Shown here piece after piece: positions 38,478-46,322 of a stretch of DNA of 64,000 nt (position 1 is its first letter; each line of letters starts with the position of its first letter). Both the position numbers and the translations under genes were made by a program. Under the pieces are notes generated by a model that did no database searches, was not told the DNA's origin, and saw nothing but the letters and a program-made list of their open reading frames with translations. Source of the stretch: Streptosporangium sp. NBC_01755 (lineage in GTDB: Bacteria; Actinomycetota; Actinomycetes; Streptosporangiales; Streptosporangiaceae); contig NZ_CP109131.1 of NCBI RefSeq assembly GCF_035917995.1, positions 3,534,001 to 3,598,000 of the forward strand. The letters run 5' to 3'.

Positions 38478-38983
38478 ATGTGACGTCTATCCGCTGGCAG
38501 TGATTATTAACCCTCTAATGCCACTTGCCAGAAAGTAAGACTTATACCGCCGTGTGTGACCCGACGGTTAATGTGAAGAGGCTTTCCCGAGAAAGTAGAT
38601 ATGTGTTTTAAGGCGGCGAGATATGGTGATTTCAGGGATATATGTATGATATTTTCGGGGCCATTGAGTGTGAACGATGCGTTGCCACGCACCGGCCCCC
38701 CCGGCCCCCCGGCCTTCCCCGGCCCCCCGGCCCCCCGGCCTCCCCCGGTCCTTGGTGCTCGGCTCCCGACCTCACCTGCGCACACGGGCGCGCCTTCTGG
38801 TCTCGTGCGACATGTCGCACCCCGCTGATCTCCCGCTCGCGAGCCGTACCGGACCGCACGGTCTTGTACGGCTCGCGGCGTGTCTCTATCCGGAGAACGC
38901 CGGGTGTGCCCCTCTGGAGCGTGCGGGATGCTCGCGGACGTCACGAAGACATCCCGTACGGGATCCAGGGGAGCATCGGCCGA
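38478..38983. other. Intergenic region with a C/G-rich tract and hairpin
   Basis: 38478-38640 is AT-rich and probably the promoter of the L,D-transpeptidase gene. 38697-38752 is a low-complexity run of CCCCGG units. At 38838-38877 CGCGAGCCGTAC and its reverse complement form a 12-bp stem whose loop contains a smaller hairpin (ACCG-CA-CGGT). No gene recognised. Confidence 0.6.
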
Positions 38984-39394
38984 TCAGCCGAGCCGGATGA
39001 CGCCCTTGGAGACCTTGATTTTCCTGCGGGCCAGTGGCCGCGTGGCCGGCCCCCTAGCCACCGAGCCGTCGGCGATCCGGAACCTGCTGCCGTGGCAGGG
39101 GCAGTTGATGGTCCCGCCGCGGATGGTGGAGACCGGACAGCCCTGGTGGGTGCATTTGGCGCTGAAGGCACGGAAGGTGCCCTTGACGGGCTGGGTGACC
39201 ACCCACTTGCCGTTGATGATCCGGCCACCGCCGACGGGGATGCCGCTGGTCTTGGCGAGCACGGGACCGGCGGTCTCTCCGGCCTCCTCGGCCGCCTCGG
39301 CCGGGCGTACCCATGCGACGGCCGACGCGATCGCGGCGGCGGCGCCGCCCGCGAGACCGCGGAAGATCATTAATCGACGAGTGGGGGTGGGCAT
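38984..39394 (-). CDS. Rieske [2Fe-2S] protein with Tat-type signal
   Basis: Secreted or membrane-tethered Rieske protein, 136 aa. The ATG at 39394 has AGGAGG six bases upstream. N-terminus [17 protein letters not shown] is a twin-arginine signal. Rieske ligands: Cys-His in CTHQGCPV and Cys-His in CPCHGSRF. The protein is like the small Rieske proteins of Streptomyces, not the QcrA subunit of the bc1 complex. Last gene of an operon with the upstream histidine kinase and response regulator (39 and 1 bases apart). Exported electron transfer is likely; partner unknown. Confidence 0.9.
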   Translation of the reverse strand: MPTPTRRLMIFRGLAGGAAAAIASAVAWVRPAEAAEEAGETAGPVLAKTSGIPVGGGRIINGKWVVTQPVKGTFRAFSAKCTHQGCPVSTIRGGTINCPCHGSRFRIADGSVARGPATRPLARRKIKVSKGVIRLG

Positions 39395-39433
39395 GGCGGG
39401 CCTCCTGGGGGGCGAATGGATCACGTGTGTGGT

Positions 39434-40795
39434 TCATATCACAGGAAAGCGGGCCTGCAGACAGGCTCCGCGCTCCTCCCCGACGATGCGCAGGCTGCCG
39501 CCGTGCCGTACCGCGATGTCCCTGGCGATGGCCAGACCGAGGCCCGATCCGCCCGCGTCCCTGTCCCTGGCCTCGTCCAGCCGGGTGAAGCGGTCGAAGA
39601 CCGCCTCGTGGTGCTCGGCGGGGATGCCGGGGCCGTCGTCGCACACGTCGAGCACCGACTCGCCGCCGTCCGTGGACAGCCGGACGGTGACCGCGGAGCT
39701 CGCGTGGCGTACGGCGTTGTCCACCAGGTTGGCCACCAGGCGCCGCAACTGCCCGGCCGAGCCGAGGACCACGGTGTCGGCCGCCACCTCCAGCGCCACC
39801 CTGATCTCCGATCTGGGCCGAGACCTGGCCGCCTCCTCGGCGGTCACCTGGCCGAGGTCCACCTCCTCGTGGCAGGTGGGCTCTCCCGCGTCCAGGCGGG
39901 CGAGCAGGAGGAGATCGGAGGTGAGTGCCTGGATCCGCTCCACGTCGGTCAGCGCCTCGGCCGCCAGCGGCCCCGGCGGAGCCAGCTCAAGGCGCGTCCG
40001 CAAGATGGCCAGCGGGCTGCGGAGTTCGTGGGCGGCGTCGGCGACGAAGCGCTTCTGCCGGCCGACCGCCAGTTCGAGGCGGTCGAGCGTGCGGTTCATG
40101 GTCTCGGCGAGGCGGGCGATCTCGTCGCGCGACCGCGGTACGGGAACCCGCCGGTGCAGGTCGTTCGCGGTGATGTCGGCCATCTCGGTGCGAATGGCCG
40201 AGACCGGTGCCAGTGCCCGGCCGACGACGAGCCAGGTCAGGACGGCGACCAGCAGGAGCAGCGCGGGGATGCCGGGCAGCAACAGGCCCCACAGTGCCCG
40301 CAGCGCGTCCCCCGTCGGCTCCAGCGACGCCCGGGCCTGCACGAACATCATGCCGTCGGCGGTGTCCACGGGCATCGTGGCCAGGGCGAAGGAGTCGCCG
40401 GGCGCCCACTGCGCCACCTCGGTGGACTGGGACGCGGTGCCGCCCTGGAAGACCTTCACGACTTCCGGGGGTTCTCCCCCGGTCGATGGGACGGCGGTCG
40501 AGGTCCGGGCCAAGAGCGCCGGTGGTGCGGGGTACGTGAAGATCTTGACGTCGGGGTCGAGGAGGGTCGTCTTCGAGAGGCTGAGACCGTCGGCGGCCGT
40601 TCCGGCGAGCGCCACGCCGCCGGTGAGCACCTCGGCGGTGGCGTCGGCGCGACGGACGGCCTCGTTGGAGGCGCTCCGCGTCAGGCTCCCCGTCAGCACG
40701 CCGATGAGCACCGCCGCCGCCACGCCCAGCGCGACCGCGACGATGGCTGTGGCGGCGAGGGTCGCCCTGAGCCTTACCGACAGGCGTGACGCCAT
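39434..40795 (-). CDS. Membrane sensor histidine kinase
   Basis: 453 aa HAMP-type kinase. Two transmembrane segments (about 8-32 and 170-190), an extracytoplasmic domain between them, HAMP, then HisKA with phospho-acceptor His in DAAHELRSPLAILR, and the ATPase domain with N box LRRLVANLVDNAVRHA and G boxes CDDGPGIPAEH and GSGLGLAIARDIA. It phosphorylates the response regulator encoded one base before it. The sensed signal is unknown. Co-transcription with a Rieske protein hints at redox or envelope sensing. Confidence 0.95.
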   Translation of the reverse strand: MASRLSVRLRATLAATAIVAVALGVAAAVLIGVLTGSLTRSASNEAVRRADATAEVLTGGVALAGTAADGLSLSKTTLLDPDVKIFTYPAPPALLARTSTAVPSTGGEPPEVVKVFQGGTASQSTEVAQWAPGDSFALATMPVDTADGMMFVQARASLEPTGDALRALWGLLLPGIPALLLLVAVLTWLVVGRALAPVSAIRTEMADITANDLHRRVPVPRSRDEIARLAETMNRTLDRLELAVGRQKRFVADAAHELRSPLAILRTRLELAPPGPLAAEALTDVERIQALTSDLLLLARLDAGEPTCHEEVDLGQVTAEEAARSRPRSEIRVALEVAADTVVLGSAGQLRRLVANLVDNAVRHASSAVTVRLSTDGGESVLDVCDDGPGIPAEHHEAVFDRFTRLDEARDRDAGGSGLGLAIARDIAVRHGGSLRIVGEERGACLQARFPVI

Positions 40796-40796
40796 C

Positions 40797-41465
40797 TCAG
40801 GCCTCCAGCCGGTAGCCGGCGCCGCGCACCGTCACCAGTGACGAGCGGCCGAACGGAGAGTCGATCTTGCGGCGGAGCGCGCTGATGTAGACCTCCACGA
40901 TGTTCGGGTCGCCGTCGTAGGAGAAGTCCCAAGCCTGGGCCAGCAGGTCGCTCTTGGAGACCACCTCGCCCTGCCTGCGCGCCAGGCCGTGCAGCACCGC
41001 GAACTCCTTGGGGGTGAGGGGGATGTCCACCTCCCCACGGCGGCAGCGGAGCCCCGCGGGATCGACGGTCAGGTCGCCGACCGCGATGGACACCGGTCTG
41101 GCGTGGCCGCCCCGGCGTACCAGTGCGCGCAGCCGGGCCAGCAGCACCACGTAGGAGAACGGCTTGGACAGGAAGTCGTCCGCGCCCGTGTCCAGGGCCT
41201 CGGCCTCGTCGTGCACCCCGTCCTTGGCGGTGAGCATCAGGATCGGCGTCCAGTTCTCCGCGTCGCGGAGCCTGGCGCAGACGGTGTAGCCGTTCATCCG
41301 GGGCAGCATGACGTCCAGCACGATCACGTCGTACGGGTTCTCGGTCGCCATCCAGAGTCCGTCGCGCCCGTCGTACGTCACGTCGACGGCGAACCCCTCG
41401 CCCGCCAGCCCCTCCTTCAGTAGATGGGCCAGACGTTTCTCGTCCTCAACCAGCAGCACGCGCAT
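40797..41465 (-). CDS. OmpR-family response regulator
   Basis: 222 aa. Receiver domain MRVLLVEDEKRLAHLLKEG with phospho-acceptor Asp in VIVLDVMLPRMNGYTV and conserved Lys in FLSKPFSY. Winged-helix output domain: LTPKEFAVLHGLARRQGEVV, YDGDPNIVEVYISALRRK and VRGAGYRLEA. First gene of the operon with the kinase and the Rieske protein. The divergent secreted-protein gene is a likely target; inverted and direct repeats of the kind bound by this family lie in the 175-base gap. Confidence 0.96.
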   Translation of the reverse strand: MRVLLVEDEKRLAHLLKEGLAGEGFAVDVTYDGRDGLWMATENPYDVIVLDVMLPRMNGYTVCARLRDAENWTPILMLTAKDGVHDEAEALDTGADDFLSKPFSYVVLLARLRALVRRGGHARPVSIAVGDLTVDPAGLRCRRGEVDIPLTPKEFAVLHGLARRQGEVVSKSDLLAQAWDFSYDGDPNIVEVYISALRRKIDSPFGRSSLVTVRGAGYRLEA

Positions 41466-41499
41466 ACCGCCCAGCGTGCCGCACCGTGCCTAAAGCCAA

Positions 41500-41538
41500 C
41501 CTGAAGATGATTTCTGTCGTCTTCAGGCTGGGTTCAGG
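41500..41538. promoter_or_regulatory. Candidate response-regulator binding site
   Basis: CCTGAAGA (41500) and TCTTCAGG (41520-41527) are inverted; TCTTCAGG is followed by GGTTCAGG at 41531-41538, a direct repeat with 11-base phasing. OmpR-type regulators bind such head-to-tail halves. Lies 35 bases before the regulator's start and about 100 before the secreted gene. Confidence 0.45.
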
Positions 41539-41565
41539 CAGCGGGCGGGAGCCTGTGATCTCCAG

Positions 41566-41632
41566 ATCCGCTTGACGGGTCCGCTTGACGGGTCCGCCTA
41601 TAGATCCGCCTGATAGATCCGCCTGACAAGGA
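41566..41632 (+). repeat. Tandem repeat in the leader of the secreted-protein gene
   Basis: Five head-to-tail units of 13-16 bases based on GATCCGCTTGACGGG and its variant GATCCGCCTGATA, ending just before the ribosome site AAGGAG. They could be regulator half-sites or an unstable repeat changing the leader length. Confidence 0.75.
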
Positions 41633-41640
41633 GAACGCCC

Positions 41641-42234
41641 ATGCGCATCCGCATGCTCGCCGCCGCCGTGGTGACCGCGGGGGCACTGATGGCCACCCTG
41701 ACCGGGGCCGCCAGCGCCGACGACACGCCCACGCCCGCCCCCAAGGAAGGCACCGAGCATATCCAGTGCGATGGCGGCGGCCATGTGACCCTGACGACGC
41801 ACCGGCTCACCGAAGCCGAGATCAAGGAGTTGGAGAAGGCCGGATCGTTGCCCTTCGTGTCCACCGCGCCCTCGGGACGGGCCGATGAGGCCGGGGTGCC
41901 GGCCGCCCACGTCACGATCGCCGGGGAGGCCGGGGTGCCGGCCGCCCACGTCACGATCGTCAGGAGCGTCCCGGCGGAAGCGGGGGACGCGAAGGAGCTT
42001 CCCCCTCTCCCCGAAGGCGTGACTCCCGGCAAGGACATCAAGGTCATGGCCGCTCCCACGGTGACTGCGGGGACCGCGGGGCCCGGGGCTCCGGAGGCAG
42101 GGATGGTGACCGTGTTCTCCGAGGACGTTCCCGAGGGGGCCGAAGGGGGCGAGGGGGCCGGGGATGCCGCGGTCAGGGTCATGAGCGCGCTCTCCGGTGA
42201 CGAGCCCAAGGTCACCTGCTTCAAGAAGGAGTAG
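41641..42234 (+). CDS. Secreted protein of unknown function with internal repeat
   Basis: 197 aa. Signal peptide MRIRMLAAAVVTAGALMATL, cleavage near SAS-ADD. Mature part acidic and Pro/Ala/Gly-rich. An exact in-frame duplication gives AGVPAAHVTI twice (nucleotide 41890-41960). Two Cys, one near the start and one near the end (VTCFKKE), may form a disulfide. No known domain. Strong ribosome site AAGGAG. Divergent from the response regulator operon, so probably its regulated target. A hairpin terminator follows. Confidence 0.8.
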   Translation: MRIRMLAAAVVTAGALMATLTGAASADDTPTPAPKEGTEHIQCDGGGHVTLTTHRLTEAEIKELEKAGSLPFVSTAPSGRADEAGVPAAHVTIAGEAGVPAAHVTIVRSVPAEAGDAKELPPLPEGVTPGKDIKVMAAPTVTAGTAGPGAPEAGMVTVFSEDVPEGAEGGEGAGDAAVRVMSALSGDEPKVTCFKKE

Positions 42235-42258
42235 CCTCGCGGAGGCGGCCCTGAAGAC

Positions 42259-42310
42259 CTGCGAACCGGCCGGGGAAACCCGTGCGGGAGTGACTCCGGC
42301 CGGTTCGCAG
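42259..42310 (+). terminator. Terminator after the secreted-protein gene
   Basis: CTGCGAACCGGCCGG and its perfect reverse complement, 15-bp stem, 22-base loop, 25 bases past the stop. No T run. Confidence 0.75.
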
Positions 42311-42364
42311 CCAACCGGTGCCGGACCGACCTGGCAGGCCGCACCGTGTAGGGGCCGGTGCGGC

Positions 42365-42490
42365 TCAGTCCTCGGTGACTCGGCTCCCGGTCGAGTCCCG
42401 GCCCTCGGGGAAGGTCGGGTGCGGACCCAGGGTCCAGTACTCGTACAGGCCGTGACCGACGTGGCCGTCGTACTCGAAGCGGCCGACCAT
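42365..42490 (-). CDS. Small hypothetical protein (41 aa)
   Basis: The minus frame reads MVGRFEYDGHVGHGLYEYWT then GPHPTFPEGRD and ends SRVTED. Composition is unlike a shadow ORF but no clear ribosome site is seen. Perhaps the end of a longer, lost gene. Lies between two hairpin terminators. Confidence 0.3.
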   Translation of the reverse strand: MVGRFEYDGHVGHGLYEYWTLGPHPTFPEGRDSTGSRVTED

Positions 42491-42504
42491 GGCGCCGGCC
42501 CGCA

Positions 42505-42548
42505 CAGCGGTGGGGCCCGCACCTTCGAAGGTGCGGGCCCCACCGCTG
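42505..42548. terminator. Perfect 44-bp palindrome, terminator of the 42595 gene
   Basis: CAGCGGTGGGGCCCGCACC-TTCGAA-and exact reverse complement, with no mismatch. It lies 46 bases past the stop of the minus-strand membrane protein gene and would form a very stable hairpin in RNA on either strand. Confidence 0.75.
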
Positions 42549-42594
42549 ACAGGTGACGTACGCCGTGGTCGGCCGACCGGCGTATGTCGTACCG

Positions 42595-43173
42595 CTAGGG
42601 CAGTTTCCTGGACGTGTGCTCCGCCCTGGCGTCGGCCTTGCCCCCCAGTTCGTCGGCCTTCGACGTGGCGTCGTCCGTCACGTTGGAGGCTTTGCCCGTC
42701 ACCGTCTCCATCTTGTGTCCCACCCAATGGGACGCGTCGGAGGCGCTCTCCTTCAGGGTGTCCGCCCACTGGTCGGCGTTCTTGCGGTACAGCGCGTAGC
42801 CCGCCGCTCCGATCGCGACGCCGATGACCAGCAGGGCCATCGGCCATCCGCGGGACTTGGTGGGCTTGGGATCGATCTTCGCGGCGGCCTGGGACAGCGC
42901 GGCGCTGAGCTTCGGCGCGAGCTGTTCCTCGATCGAGTGCGCGGCGGCGTCAAGCCTCGGTGCCGCCCACCCGCGTGCGACGATGATCTTATCACCGGCC
43001 ATGTCACGAGCCTGGCCGGCCATGTCACGGGCCTGGTAGACCACGTCGCGGGCCTGGCCGGCCAGCGGGCTGACCCGATCCACGACGAGGACAGCCTGAG
43101 CCTTCGCGTGGCGCAGCCGCCTTTCCGGAGCCACGATCTTCATGTGGCGCTTTCCAAACAGTGCTAGAGGCAC
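42595..43173 (-). CDS. Single-pass membrane protein, YtxH-like
   Basis: 192 aa from the GTG at 43173, chosen because GGGGAGG lies five bases upstream. Amphipathic helical region with repeated QARDMAGQARDMAG residues, one transmembrane helix (WPMALLVIGVAIGAAGYALY) near 120, and a polar, acidic and Lys-rich tail. Homologues lie next to the cyclophilin gene in actinobacteria (backbone position). Function unknown; the repeated QARD heptad suggests coiled-coil or membrane-surface binding. Separated from the divergent cyclophilin by 176 bases. Confidence 0.75.
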   Translation of the reverse strand: MPLALFGKRHMKIVAPERRLRHAKAQAVLVVDRVSPLAGQARDVVYQARDMAGQARDMAGDKIIVARGWAAPRLDAAAHSIEEQLAPKLSAALSQAAAKIDPKPTKSRGWPMALLVIGVAIGAAGYALYRKNADQWADTLKESASDASHWVGHKMETVTGKASNVTDDATSKADELGGKADARAEHTSRKLP

Positions 43174-43349
43174 AACAACCTCCCCATTCGTTGGGGCCCC
43201 GTCGCCACCCCTTCCCGCTCGAAGGCGGCTCAATCATGACGGCCCGTGGGAGGATGGCATGAGGATCGGTTCCGGCCGAAATCGTCAAAGCGCTACAAAA
43301 GCAATACGTTGCATAGGCATTGCCACAACCTGAAGGGGGCAGTCCGATC

Positions 43350-43886
43350 ATGGCTGAGAAGTTGATCGCGAACCTCAACACCAATCGCGGTAGCGTGAAG
43401 GTCCAGCTCTTCCCGGATCACGCGCCCAAGACCGTGCGCAACTTCGTCGAGCTCGCCGAGGGCACCCGCGAGTGGGTGCACCCGGAGACCGGCCAGAAGT
43501 CCACCGACAAGCTGTACGACGGCACCATCTTCCACCGGGTCATCTCGGGCTTCATGATCCAGGGTGGCGACCCGCTGGGCCAGGGGGTCGGTGGTCCCGG
43601 CTACAAGTTCGACGACGAGATCCACCCGGACCTCTACTTCAACCGCCCGTACCTGCTCGCCATGGCGAACGCCGGCATCCAGATGGGCCGCGGCACCAAC
43701 GGCTCCCAGTTCTTCGTCACCGTGGTGCCCACGCCTCACCTCAACGGCAAGCACACCATCTTCGGTGAGGTGATCGAGGGTCAGGACGTCGTCGACGCCA
43801 TCGCCAAGACCGATACCGACGCCCGGGACCGCCCCACCGAGCCCGTGGTCCTGGAGTCGGTGACCATCGAGCGCGTTCAGAGCTGA
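43350..43886 (+). CDS. Cyclophilin-type peptidyl-prolyl cis-trans isomerase
   Basis: Cytosolic proline isomerase, 178 aa, single cyclophilin domain without signal peptide. Catalytic and binding residues appear in FHRVISGFMIQGGDP (Arg and Phe of the active site), NGSQFFVTVVPTPHLNGKH (Gln, Phe, His) and FGEVIEGQDVVDAI. ATG at 43350 is preceded by GAAGGGGG. The protein belongs to the conserved actinobacterial pair of cyclophilin and rhomboid genes near the origin (ppiA position). Confidence 0.95.
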   Translation: MAEKLIANLNTNRGSVKVQLFPDHAPKTVRNFVELAEGTREWVHPETGQKSTDKLYDGTIFHRVISGFMIQGGDPLGQGVGGPGYKFDDEIHPDLYFNRPYLLAMANAGIQMGRGTNGSQFFVTVVPTPHLNGKHTIFGEVIEGQDVVDAIAKTDTDARDRPTEPVVLESVTIERVQS

Positions 43887-44037
43887 CCTTTCGCCCGGCG
43901 GCCTCCCCCGGAGGCCGCCGTTCGCATTTCCGGCCGATGCCGCTCAGCCACTGTTTGTGTGTGTACGGGCACTCGGGATCGTGAATAGGCTGGCAGTCTG
44001 GGGATAACAGAACGCGCGAAGGGGCCAGCCACAGACC

Positions 44038-44913
44038 ATGACCACCCAGCCGTCCAGCGACCCCAACACCGTTGTCCCCAACTGCTACCGGCATCCAGGG
44101 CGTGAGACCTACGTCCGCTGCCAGCGCTGTGAGCGCCCCATCTGCCCCGACTGCATGCGCGAGGCCTCGGTGGGCTTCCAGTGCCCCGAGTGCGTGGCGG
44201 AGGGCAACAGGGGCATGCGGCAGGCACAGTCCGTGTTCGGCGGCCGGGCGGTCGTCACGCCCCGGGTCACCTGGGCGCTGCTGGTTCTCAACGTCCTGGC
44301 CTACTTCGCCGAGACCGTGCGCACCGACTGGGTGCTGGACAACTTCGCGATGAACTCCTACGCCGTCGCCTACAACGGCGAGTGGTGGCGCCTGATCACC
44401 GGGGCCTTCCTGCACATGCCGCTCGGCGGTGGCGGCTGGGCCCTGACCCACATCGTGTTCAACATGTGGGCCCTTTACGCCATCGGCCCGGAGCTGGAGC
44501 GGCGCCTCGGCTCGGCCAGGTTCCTGGCGCTCTATCTCCTTGCGGCGCTCGGCGGGTCCGTCGCGATCTACCTGTTCGGCATCGCCGCGGTCGGCGCCTC
44601 GGGTGCGATCTACGGCATGTTCGGCGCGCTGTTCGTACTCGGCAGGAAGCTCGGCTACAACGTCCAGGGTGTGCTCTGGCTGATCGGCATCAACGCCGTG
44701 ATCACCTTCGTGGTCCCCGGCATCAGCTGGCAGGGGCACCTCGGCGGCCTGATCGCCGGCTCCCTGGTCGCGGCGGTGTTCGCCTTCGCCCCGGCCAGGA
44801 GCCGCGATGCCGTCCAGTGGGGAGGTTGCGCGGCGATGCTGGTCGTTCTGGTCGTGCTGGTGCTGGCGTTGCCGCCGTTCGCCCTCCAGGCCCAACTCGG
44901 CATCTACGGTTGA
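44038..44913 (+). CDS. Rhomboid-family intramembrane serine protease with B-box-like zinc finger
   Basis: 291 aa. The N-terminus has a zinc-binding segment with Cys/His pairs (CYRHPGRETYVRCQRC, ICPDC, GFQCPEC). Six to seven transmembrane helices follow. Rhomboid motifs: HIVFNMWALYAIGPELER, catalytic Ser in GASGAIYGMFGALFVLG and catalytic His in WQGHLGGLIAG. The enzyme cleaves membrane proteins inside the bilayer; its substrates in actinobacteria are unknown. Backbone position between cyclophilin and crgA. Confidence 0.95.
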   Translation: MTTQPSSDPNTVVPNCYRHPGRETYVRCQRCERPICPDCMREASVGFQCPECVAEGNRGMRQAQSVFGGRAVVTPRVTWALLVLNVLAYFAETVRTDWVLDNFAMNSYAVAYNGEWWRLITGAFLHMPLGGGGWALTHIVFNMWALYAIGPELERRLGSARFLALYLLAALGGSVAIYLFGIAAVGASGAIYGMFGALFVLGRKLGYNVQGVLWLIGINAVITFVVPGISWQGHLGGLIAGSLVAAVFAFAPARSRDAVQWGGCAAMLVVLVVLVLALPPFALQAQLGIYG

Positions 44914-44945
44914 TCCACACCCTGATGCTTCCCCAGGGTGTGGAT
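44913..44945. terminator. Bidirectional terminator between rhomboid and crgA
   Basis: ATCCACACCCTG and CAGGGTGTGGAT form a 12-bp stem, 9-base loop, starting at the rhomboid stop and 18 bases from the crgA stop; convergent genes. Confidence 0.8.
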
Positions 44946-44962
44946 AATGCCTGTGGAAAAGG

Positions 44963-45208
44963 CTAACGCCAGCGGGTGGACAGGATCACCCCGAGGATGA
45001 TGAAGGCGAACCCGACCAGCAGGTTCCAGTTCTGGAGGGTGCCGAGAACGGGTGCGGTGGGCGCCACATAGTAGACGGCGATCCACAGGATGCCGACGAT
45101 CCAGCAGGTCACCATGACCGGCGCCAGCCAACGCGGGCTGATCTTGATCTGCTGTGATGTCTGCGGCGGGGTGTATACCGGCTTCTTGCGAGTCTTGGGC
45201 TTGGGCAC
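44963..45208 (-). CDS. crgA: Cell division protein CrgA
   Basis: 81 aa membrane protein that coordinates septum formation and sporulation-linked growth in actinobacteria; in mycobacteria it binds FtsZ, FtsQ, FtsI and PBPs. Basic N-terminus (MPKPKTRKKPVYTPP) followed by two transmembrane helices (LAPVMVTCWIVGILWIAVYY and LLVGFAFIILGVILS) and a short WR end. Length, hydropathy and location by the rhomboid are diagnostic. Confidence 0.95.
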   Translation of the reverse strand: MPKPKTRKKPVYTPPQTSQQIKISPRWLAPVMVTCWIVGILWIAVYYVAPTAPVLGTLQNWNLLVGFAFIILGVILSTRWR

Positions 45209-45419
45209 TGGGGTTCTTCTCCTGCGTCAACCCTGCGCGATCCGGACCGTGCGCAGGCCATGTCGATTAGCGTAGTCGCTGGTGAGTGAAGTCCCGTGTA
45301 AGGATAGTCCGCGCAGGTGGGCCATGGCGATTCCGTGAGGCACCATCCTGCGGCAAATGTTCTGCCGGGCCCGTGATCCGCTCCCGCCGGGCGGGTGTCC
45401 CGCTCGTTAGCCTGACTCC

Positions 45420-46064
45420 GTGAGAGCCGTGTTGAGGGCCATGGGCGATCTGAGTGTCACCACGGGTCTGGTCGTCCTGCTCTTCTGCGCCTACCTGCTG
45501 TGGGGCACCGGCTCCTACACCGCTGAGCAGCAGGTGCTGCTGCAAAGGCAGCTCATCGAGGGTGTTAAGGCCGGTCCCGGGCATGGTCCCGGGCATGGGC
45601 CAGGCCCGGTCCGGCTGGGCGGGGCGGTGGCGCTGCTGTCGATTCCCAGGCTCGGCGACGACTACCGGTACGCCGTCGTGGAGGGCGTCGACCAGGACCG
45701 GCTGATGATGGGGCCGGGGCACTACCCCGGCACCGCCATGCCAGGAAAAATCGGTAATTTTGTTCTTTCAGGGCATCGGACCACCTATGCCGCTCCTTTC
45801 GGCCGAATCGACGAGCTCCGGTGGGGCGATCGCATCGTGGTCGACGCCCGCGAGGCCCGCTACACCTACCGCGTCACCGGCAGGCGCGTCGTCGACCCCA
45901 CCGAGGTCGACGTCATCGCCCCGGTCCCCGACCGACCGGGAAAGGCGCCGACCAAGGCGACGATCACCCTGTCCACCTGCCACCCGGAGTACTCGGCAGC
46001 CCAGCGGCTCGTCGTCTTCGGCGAGCTGGACAGGAGCCAGAACCGCCTCGAACGCCCCGAATAG
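45420..46064 (+). CDS. srtE: Class E sortase
   Basis: Membrane-bound transpeptidase that anchors LAxTG-type proteins to the wall, 214 aa. N-terminal transmembrane helix (TGLVVLLFCAYLLWGTG), then a flexible linker with PGHGPGHGPG repeat, then the sortase barrel. Catalytic triad: His119 in LSGHRTTY, Cys187 in TLSTCHPEY and Arg196 in AAQRLVVFGE. Part of the conserved wall-gene block. Its substrates are not in the window. A 30-base tandem repeat begins two bases after the stop. Confidence 0.95.
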   Translation: MRAVLRAMGDLSVTTGLVVLLFCAYLLWGTGSYTAEQQVLLQRQLIEGVKAGPGHGPGHGPGPVRLGGAVALLSIPRLGDDYRYAVVEGVDQDRLMMGPGHYPGTAMPGKIGNFVLSGHRTTYAAPFGRIDELRWGDRIVVDAREARYTYRVTGRRVVDPTEVDVIAPVPDRPGKAPTKATITLSTCHPEYSAAQRLVVFGELDRSQNRLERPE

Positions 46065-46065
46065 C

Positions 46066-46155
46066 CCCGACAACCAACCCCGACAACCCGGAGAACCCGA
46101 CAACCAACCCCGACAACCCGGAGAACCCGACAACCAACCCCGACAACCCGGAGAA
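46066..46155 (+). repeat. 30-bp unit repeated three times after srtE
   Basis: Units 46066-46095, 46096-46125 and 46126-46155 are identical (CCCGACAACCAACCCCGACA plus ten bases). The array fills the whole gap between the srtE stop and the ribosome site of the 52-aa gene; the last unit forms part of that ribosome site. Confidence 0.97.
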
Positions 46156-46163
46156 GGAGTCTC

Positions 46164-46322
46164 GTGTACGGCTGGATCTGGCGGCTGCTTCCTGGAAACC
46201 TCGCGGTCAGGGTGTTCACCGCCGCCGTACTGGTCGGCCTGGTCGCGGCCGTACTCTGGTATGTCGTGTTCCCTTGGATCGAACCCCGCATCTCCCTCGA
46301 CCTGACCGGCGTGGGCCTATGA
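46164..46322 (+). CDS. Small membrane protein (52 aa) between srtE and pabA
   Basis: GTG start with GGAGAAGGAG just upstream, stop TGA overlapping the next ATG. It reads MYGWIWRLLPGNLAVRV, one transmembrane helix (AAVLVGLVAAVLWYVVF) and WIEPRISLDL. This basic-amphipathic plus helix design (LLPG, FPWIEP) recurs in small proteins after the sortase gene in actinobacteria. Function unknown; probably a sortase or wall-complex accessory. Translationally coupled to pabA. Confidence 0.85.
   Translation: MYGWIWRLLPGNLAVRVFTAAVLVGLVAAVLWYVVFPWIEPRISLDLTGVGL

Noticed and set aside
38697..38752. C/G-rich tract as a regulatory element
   Set aside because: It is low-complexity CCCCGG repetition in a high-GC genome without paired arms.
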